Positions 63,446 through 64,000 of a stretch of 64,000 nucleotides of DNA are shown one piece after another. The stretch is from Diphasiastrum complanatum (taxonomy: Eukaryota; Streptophyta; Lycopodiopsida; Lycopodiales; Lycopodiaceae), in NCBI GenBank assembly GCA_029204225.1, contig CM055097.1, positions 36,690,976 to 36,754,975 on the forward strand. The letters are read 5' to 3'. The stretch's first letter is position 1; each line of letters starts with the position of its first letter. The notes under the pieces are model-generated. The model saw nothing but the letters and a program-made list of their open reading frames with translations. It made no database searches and was not told the origin of the DNA. The position numbers were made by a program, and so were the translations under genes.

Positions 63446-64000
63446 CTAGTCACCAGTGAGAAAGATGTAACCTCGCTCTACATATCTGATAATATTTGTA
63501 GAAAGATCAATGTAGGGTGAACCAATACCCTCCACAAAGGAAGAAGATACTGGAGGGAAATAACAAGCTACAACAAAGATGTCTCTATCAGAACCAACGC
63601 TATGCGCGTCAATGCGGAACCAAATGTACCGTGAGTGTTCATCATGGCTGATGAACTCAAAAATAGGATGCAGTGACTCCCTATATAGGCAAGCGACCCC
63701 ACCAGAATCCCTCCCACTAGCAGATCTCACCCTCCCGAGCCCCATCTATATCCTGGAAAAGTCGGTAAATCCCTCTCCTGACTCTTATGAGTCTCCATGA
63801 AAAGTAATAGATCTCTCTCACCAATGAAGTCAATCAGATTACTAGCAATGGACGAATGTATGCCATTGCAATTCCAAACCCCAATCTGCAAGCGACGTGG
63901 ATGGGGCCCCAGTATGCTCCCAATACTGGGTCAATTCCCTATTTTTCAGCATCCTTAGACACATTGTCAATGTATCGGATTTGACCATCCCTGTAGATAA
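63446..64000 (-). mobile_element. LINE copy L (minus), ORF1 end and endonuclease
   Basis: Runs in from beyond the window end. The minus strand shows the ORF1 end IYRDGQIRYID, a stop, the hairpin (63908-63930), then IGVWNCNGIHSSIASNLIDFIGERDLLLFMETHKSQE, SGGVACLYRESL, SRYIWFRIDAHSV, VVACYFPPVSSSF and YIFLTGD. At 63445 it changes to Ty3 protease sequence. Confidence 0.82.
63908..63930 (-). other. Inter-ORF hairpin of LINE L
   Basis: CCCAGTAT pairs perfectly with ATACTGGG around TGGGAGC (element strand). Confidence 0.6.

Noticed and set aside
1-64000. CRISPR arrays, bacterial operons, rRNA and tRNA genes
   Set aside because: None seen. The sequence is a eukaryotic intron landscape; the only regular repeats are microsatellites, LTRs and the short duplications listed.

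Overview
This window is a 59-kb stretch of one plus-strand axonemal dynein heavy chain gene, blown up by transposable elements. Eight short exons (positions 164 to 58931, 632 codons in total) splice in frame with GT-AG borders. They encode the end of the linker, the complete AAA1 core (Walker A and Walker B) and most of AAA2; both ends of the gene lie outside. Everything else is intron, and almost all of the intron I can identify is retrotransposon. Axonemal dyneins are absent from flowering plants and conifers, whereas the elements (iMet-primed chromoviruses, Ty1/copia, LINEs with a zinc-finger C terminus) look like those of plants. The best guess is therefore a land plant with swimming sperm and a large genome: a fern first, then a lycophyte, cycad or Ginkgo. 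The species cannot be fixed from the sequence.

Layout: exon 1 (164-295); intron 1 (296-33433, 33 kb); exon 2 (33434-33691); exon 3 (33811-34079); intron 3 (34080-43037); exon 4 (43038-43224); exon 5 (43355-43642); intron 5 (43643-47320); exon 6 (47321-47464); intron 6 (47465-58024); exon 7 (58025-58216); exon 8 (58506-58931); then intron 8 to the window end.

Intron 1 holds a run of same-strand LINE copies (A at 1.05-6.1 kb, B at 11.9-16.3 kb, C at 16.3-29.9 kb, fragments D-F at 29.9-33.1 kb). Most follow one another directly across (TC)n tracts. It also holds a broken Ty3 element of a second family (6.4-8.9 kb) and two chromodomain Ty3 elements nested in LINE C (16540-19759 and 21465-27136), plus a solo LTR of the same family inside LINE B. 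Introns 3 and 8 carry minus-strand LINE copies (G1, G2, H; L, Y, Z) and another piece of the second Ty3 family. Intron 6 carries an old LINE split by a Ty1/copia element (50380-54298) and a patch of copia and Ty3 debris. Intron 5 looks unique.

The most interesting system is the LINE family itself. It has an L1-like ORF1 and an ORF2 with endonuclease, reverse transcriptase and zinc finger. Eight copies preserve a PCNA-box-like motif (Q-x-x-I-T-x-F-F) after the zinc finger, and most also have a second I-T/S-x-F-F motif just before the stop. The RNA 3' end has a small hairpin whose stem changes by compensatory pairs between copies. The tail is (TC)n instead of poly(A), and new copies sit right behind the (TC)n tails of older copies, which suggests a microsatellite-targeted LINE. 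At least one short relative carries ORF1 and the 3' end but no ORF2.
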